A DNA stretch of 64,000 bases from Teichococcus coralli (GTDB taxonomy: Bacteria > Pseudomonadota > Alphaproteobacteria > Acetobacterales > Acetobacteraceae): contig NZ_SNVJ01000008.1 of assembly GCF_009829925.1 (NCBI RefSeq), positions 1 through 64,000 on the forward strand. The letters run 5' to 3'. The notes beneath the pieces are model-generated. The model was not told the DNA's origin. It made no database searches and worked only from the letters and a program-made list of their open reading frames with translations. The position numbers were made by a program, and so were the translations under genes. Each line of letters opens with the position of its first letter. Within the stretch, counting starts at the first letter, position 1. This document shows positions 62,568-64,000 of this stretch, in pieces.

Positions 62568-64000
62568 GGTCCTCGCCGCCCTCCAGCTCGCCAGCCTCCA
62601 CCTCACCGGCCTCCACCTCACCGGCCTCCACCTCGCCCCCCTGCTCCTCCACCACGGTGGAGCAGGAGATGACCCGCTCGCCATTGTCGAGCCGCAGCAG
62701 CGTCACGCCCATGGCCTGGCGCCCGGTGACGCGGATCTGGTCGATCGGCAGGCGGATCAGGCGGCCGGTGTCCGTCACCAGCATGACGTCGTCGCCGGTG
62801 CGGACCGGGAAGGTCGCCACCACCGCCCGGCCGGTGCGGGCGGTCAGGTTGATGTTGCCGATGCCCTGCCCGCCGCGTCCGGTGACGCGGTACTCATAGG
62901 CCGAGCTGCGCTTGCCGAAGCCGCCATCCGTCACGGTGAGCAGGATCTCCTCCTGCTCCTCCAGCTCGGTGAAGCGCTCCGCCGAGAGGGCGATCTCGGT
63001 GGCGGCCTCCTCGGCATTCTCCTCGGCGAGCGAGGCCTCGGCCTCGGCGGCGGCCTCCGCGCTTTCCTCGCCGTTGCGGCGCCGCTGGGCGGCCTGCTTC
63101 AGGTAGGCGGCCCGCTCTTCGACGCTCGCCTCGACATGGCGCAGCACCGAGAGGGCGATCACCGCATCCCCCTTGCCGAGCCGGATGCCGCGCACCCCCG
63201 TCGAATCCCGGCCGGCGAAGACGCGCAGCGTGTCCAGGTCGGCGCGGAAGCGGATGGCCCGGCCGCCATGGCTGGCCAGCAGCACGTCGTCCCCCTCGCG
63301 GCAGGTGGAGACGCCGATCAGGCTGTCCCCCTCGTCCAGCTTCATGGCGATCAGGCCGGAGGAACGGACGTTCTTGAAGTCCGAGAGGCGGTTGCGGCGG
63401 ACATTGCCCTGCCGCGTGGCGAAGACCAGGTGCAGGTTCTCCCACAGGTCCTCGTCCTGCGGCAGCGGCAGCACCGCCGTCACGCCCTCCTCCTCCTGCA
63501 GTTGCAGGAGCTGGCGCAGCGAGCGGCCACGCGCCGTCGGCCCGGCCTCCGGCAGCTTCCAGACCTTCTCGCGGAAGGCCATGCCACGGCTGGTGAAGAA
63601 CAGCACCCACTGGTGGGTATGCGCGTTGAAGGAGCGGACGACGACGTCGTCCTGCCGCATCCCCGCGCTGCTGCGCCCGCGCCCGCCGCGGTTCTGCGCG
63701 CGGAAGGTCTCCAGCGGCGTGCGCTTCACGTAGCCGTCGCGCGTCAGGGTGACGACCATCAGCCCCGGCTCGACCAGGCTCTCGTCGTCCTGGTCGGCGA
63801 GGCCCTCGACGATCTCGGAAAGCCGCGGCGAGGCGATCTGCGCGCGCACGGCCCGCAGCTCGTCCGCCATCAGCTCCAGCCGGCGCGGCCGCGAGGAGAG
63901 GATCTCCAGCAGCTCACGGATGCGGCCTGCCACCTCGTCCAGCTCGGCGTTGATCTTGTCGCGCTCAAGCCCGGTCAGCCGCTGCAGGCGCAGCTCCAGG
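62560..64000 (-). CDS. gyrA: DNA gyrase subunit A, C-terminal part (5' end outside window)
   Basis: The last 479 residues of GyrA; the frame continues past the window edge. The visible part starts in the coiled-coil/DNA-gate end (LQRLTGLERDKI, before RIRELLEIL) and contains the six-bladed beta-pinwheel that wraps DNA. The GyrA box QNRGGRG distinguishes gyrase from topoisomerase IV ParC. Two unusual parts are present: an Ala/Glu-rich insertion between blades (NGEESAEAAAEAEASLAEEN region) and an acidic C-terminal tail built from repeats of EVEAG. The catalytic Tyr lies outside the window. The stop overlaps the coaD start. Confidence 0.95.
   Translation of the reverse strand, partial: LELRLQRLTGLERDKINAELDEVAGRIRELLEILSSRPRRLELMADELRAVRAQIASPRLSEIVEGLADQDDESLVEPGLMVVTLTRDGYVKRTPLETFRAQNRGGRGRSSAGMRQDDVVVRSFNAHTHQWVLFFTSRGMAFREKVWKLPEAGPTARGRSLRQLLQLQEEEGVTAVLPLPQDEDLWENLHLVFATRQGNVRRNRLSDFKNVRSSGLIAMKLDEGDSLIGVSTCREGDDVLLASHGGRAIRFRADLDTLRVFAGRDSTGVRGIRLGKGDAVIALSVLRHVEASVEERAAYLKQAAQRRRNGEESAEAAAEAEASLAEENAEEAATEIALSAERFTELEEQEEILLTVTDGGFGKRSSAYEYRVTGRGGQGIGNINLTARTGRAVVATFPVRTGDDVMLVTDTGRLIRLPIDQIRVTGRQAMGVTLLRLDNGERVISCSTVVEEQGGEVEAGEVEAGEVEAGELEGGEDHG
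62581..62640 (-). repeat. 15-bp tandem repeat within gyrA 3' end
   Basis: Four units of 15 bp (62581-62595, 62596-62610, 62611-62625, 62626-62640). The middle two are identical and the outer two have 3-4 changes. The unit CTCCACCTCACCGGC reads on the coding strand as Glu-Val-Glu-Ala-Gly. Its length is a multiple of three, so copy-number changes keep the frame and alter the length of the acidic tail. Confidence 0.85.

Noticed and set aside
62560-62684. N-terminal extension of CoaD (WRPVRWRPVRW repeat)
   Set aside because: This is the gyrA EVEAG repeat read in another frame; CoaD starts at 62567 with the normal MAEPGRAPRAGVYPGTFD.

Overview
The window is a GC-rich (about 70% G+C), gene-dense stretch of alphaproteobacterial chromosome. 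It contains no phage, transposase, CRISPR array or defence island. The lineage signs are a PopZ-type polar organiser beside valS, the nifR3/dusB-ntrBC-ntrYX-dat-hfq-hflX block, a mitochondrial-type complex I subunit (NDUFS4), ErpA beside Dgt, SdhE, and TatD/MetG/HolB/Tmk in one operon. Codon use and gene order fit Rhodospirillales, most likely Acetobacteraceae (Roseomonas-like). That placement is inference; no rRNA is present to settle it.

Layout. 0-13.5 kb: popZ-valS, ilvD, xthA-erpA divergent from dgt-argS-SPOR protein-nagZ-site-2 protease-scpA-scpB. 13.6-17 kb: tatB-tatC-serS, tRNA-Pro, NDUFS4, tRNA-Arg. 17-24 kb: a minus-strand pair (phospholipase D fused to a VTT membrane domain, plus an EEP-family hydrolase), panC, trpS, ispDF. 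23.5-35.1 kb: dusB-ntrB-ntrC-ntrY-ntrX-dat-HAD phosphatase-hfq-hflX-IMPase. 35.2-43.9 kb: a long, tightly overlapping minus-strand series mltB-rlpA-dacC-tmk-holB-metG-tatD-MBL hydrolase-mazG. 44-50.5 kb: lpxR, tRNA-Ser, a YdjM-type hydrolase, a DsbA-family protein, mfd and sdhE. 50.5-57.6 kb (plus): recG and a Gld-type ABC transporter operon (ATPase, permease, GldG, DUF4340, Nudix). 57.6-64 kb (minus): msrP, two lipid-linked sugar transfer proteins, tRNA-Lys, cyclophilin, coaD and the 3' half of gyrA.

The most informative non-coding signal is a 28-bp dif-like XerC/XerD recombination site at 36004-36031, in the 67-bp gap between the MBL hydrolase and mazG. Gene orientation flips there: 25 of 31 genes to the left are on the plus strand, and 19 of 26 to the right are on the minus strand. 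GGGNAGGG (KOPS-type) octamers also flip: by hand count 9 of 10 on the left read on plus and 8 of 8 on the right read on minus, so 17 of 18 point toward the site. I conclude that the window very probably spans the replication terminus and chromosome-dimer resolution site.

How the genes work together. Most are housekeeping: translation (valS, argS, serS, trpS, metG, four tRNAs), replication, repair and segregation (holB, tmk, mfd, recG, gyrA, scpAB, popZ), nitrogen and redox two-component control (NtrBC, NtrYX) and envelope maintenance (nagZ, mltB, rlpA, dacC, lpxR, Tat translocase). Accessory or less understood units are the PLD-VTT/EEP pair, the Gld-like ABC operon and the YdjM-type hydrolase. 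No gene-free stretch exceeds 300 bases. The largest gaps are 3262-3482 (long inverted repeat plus a candidate ilvD promoter), 5208-5417 (one 8-bp dyad, otherwise nothing recognised) and 16900-17139 (a hairpin, otherwise nothing recognised).
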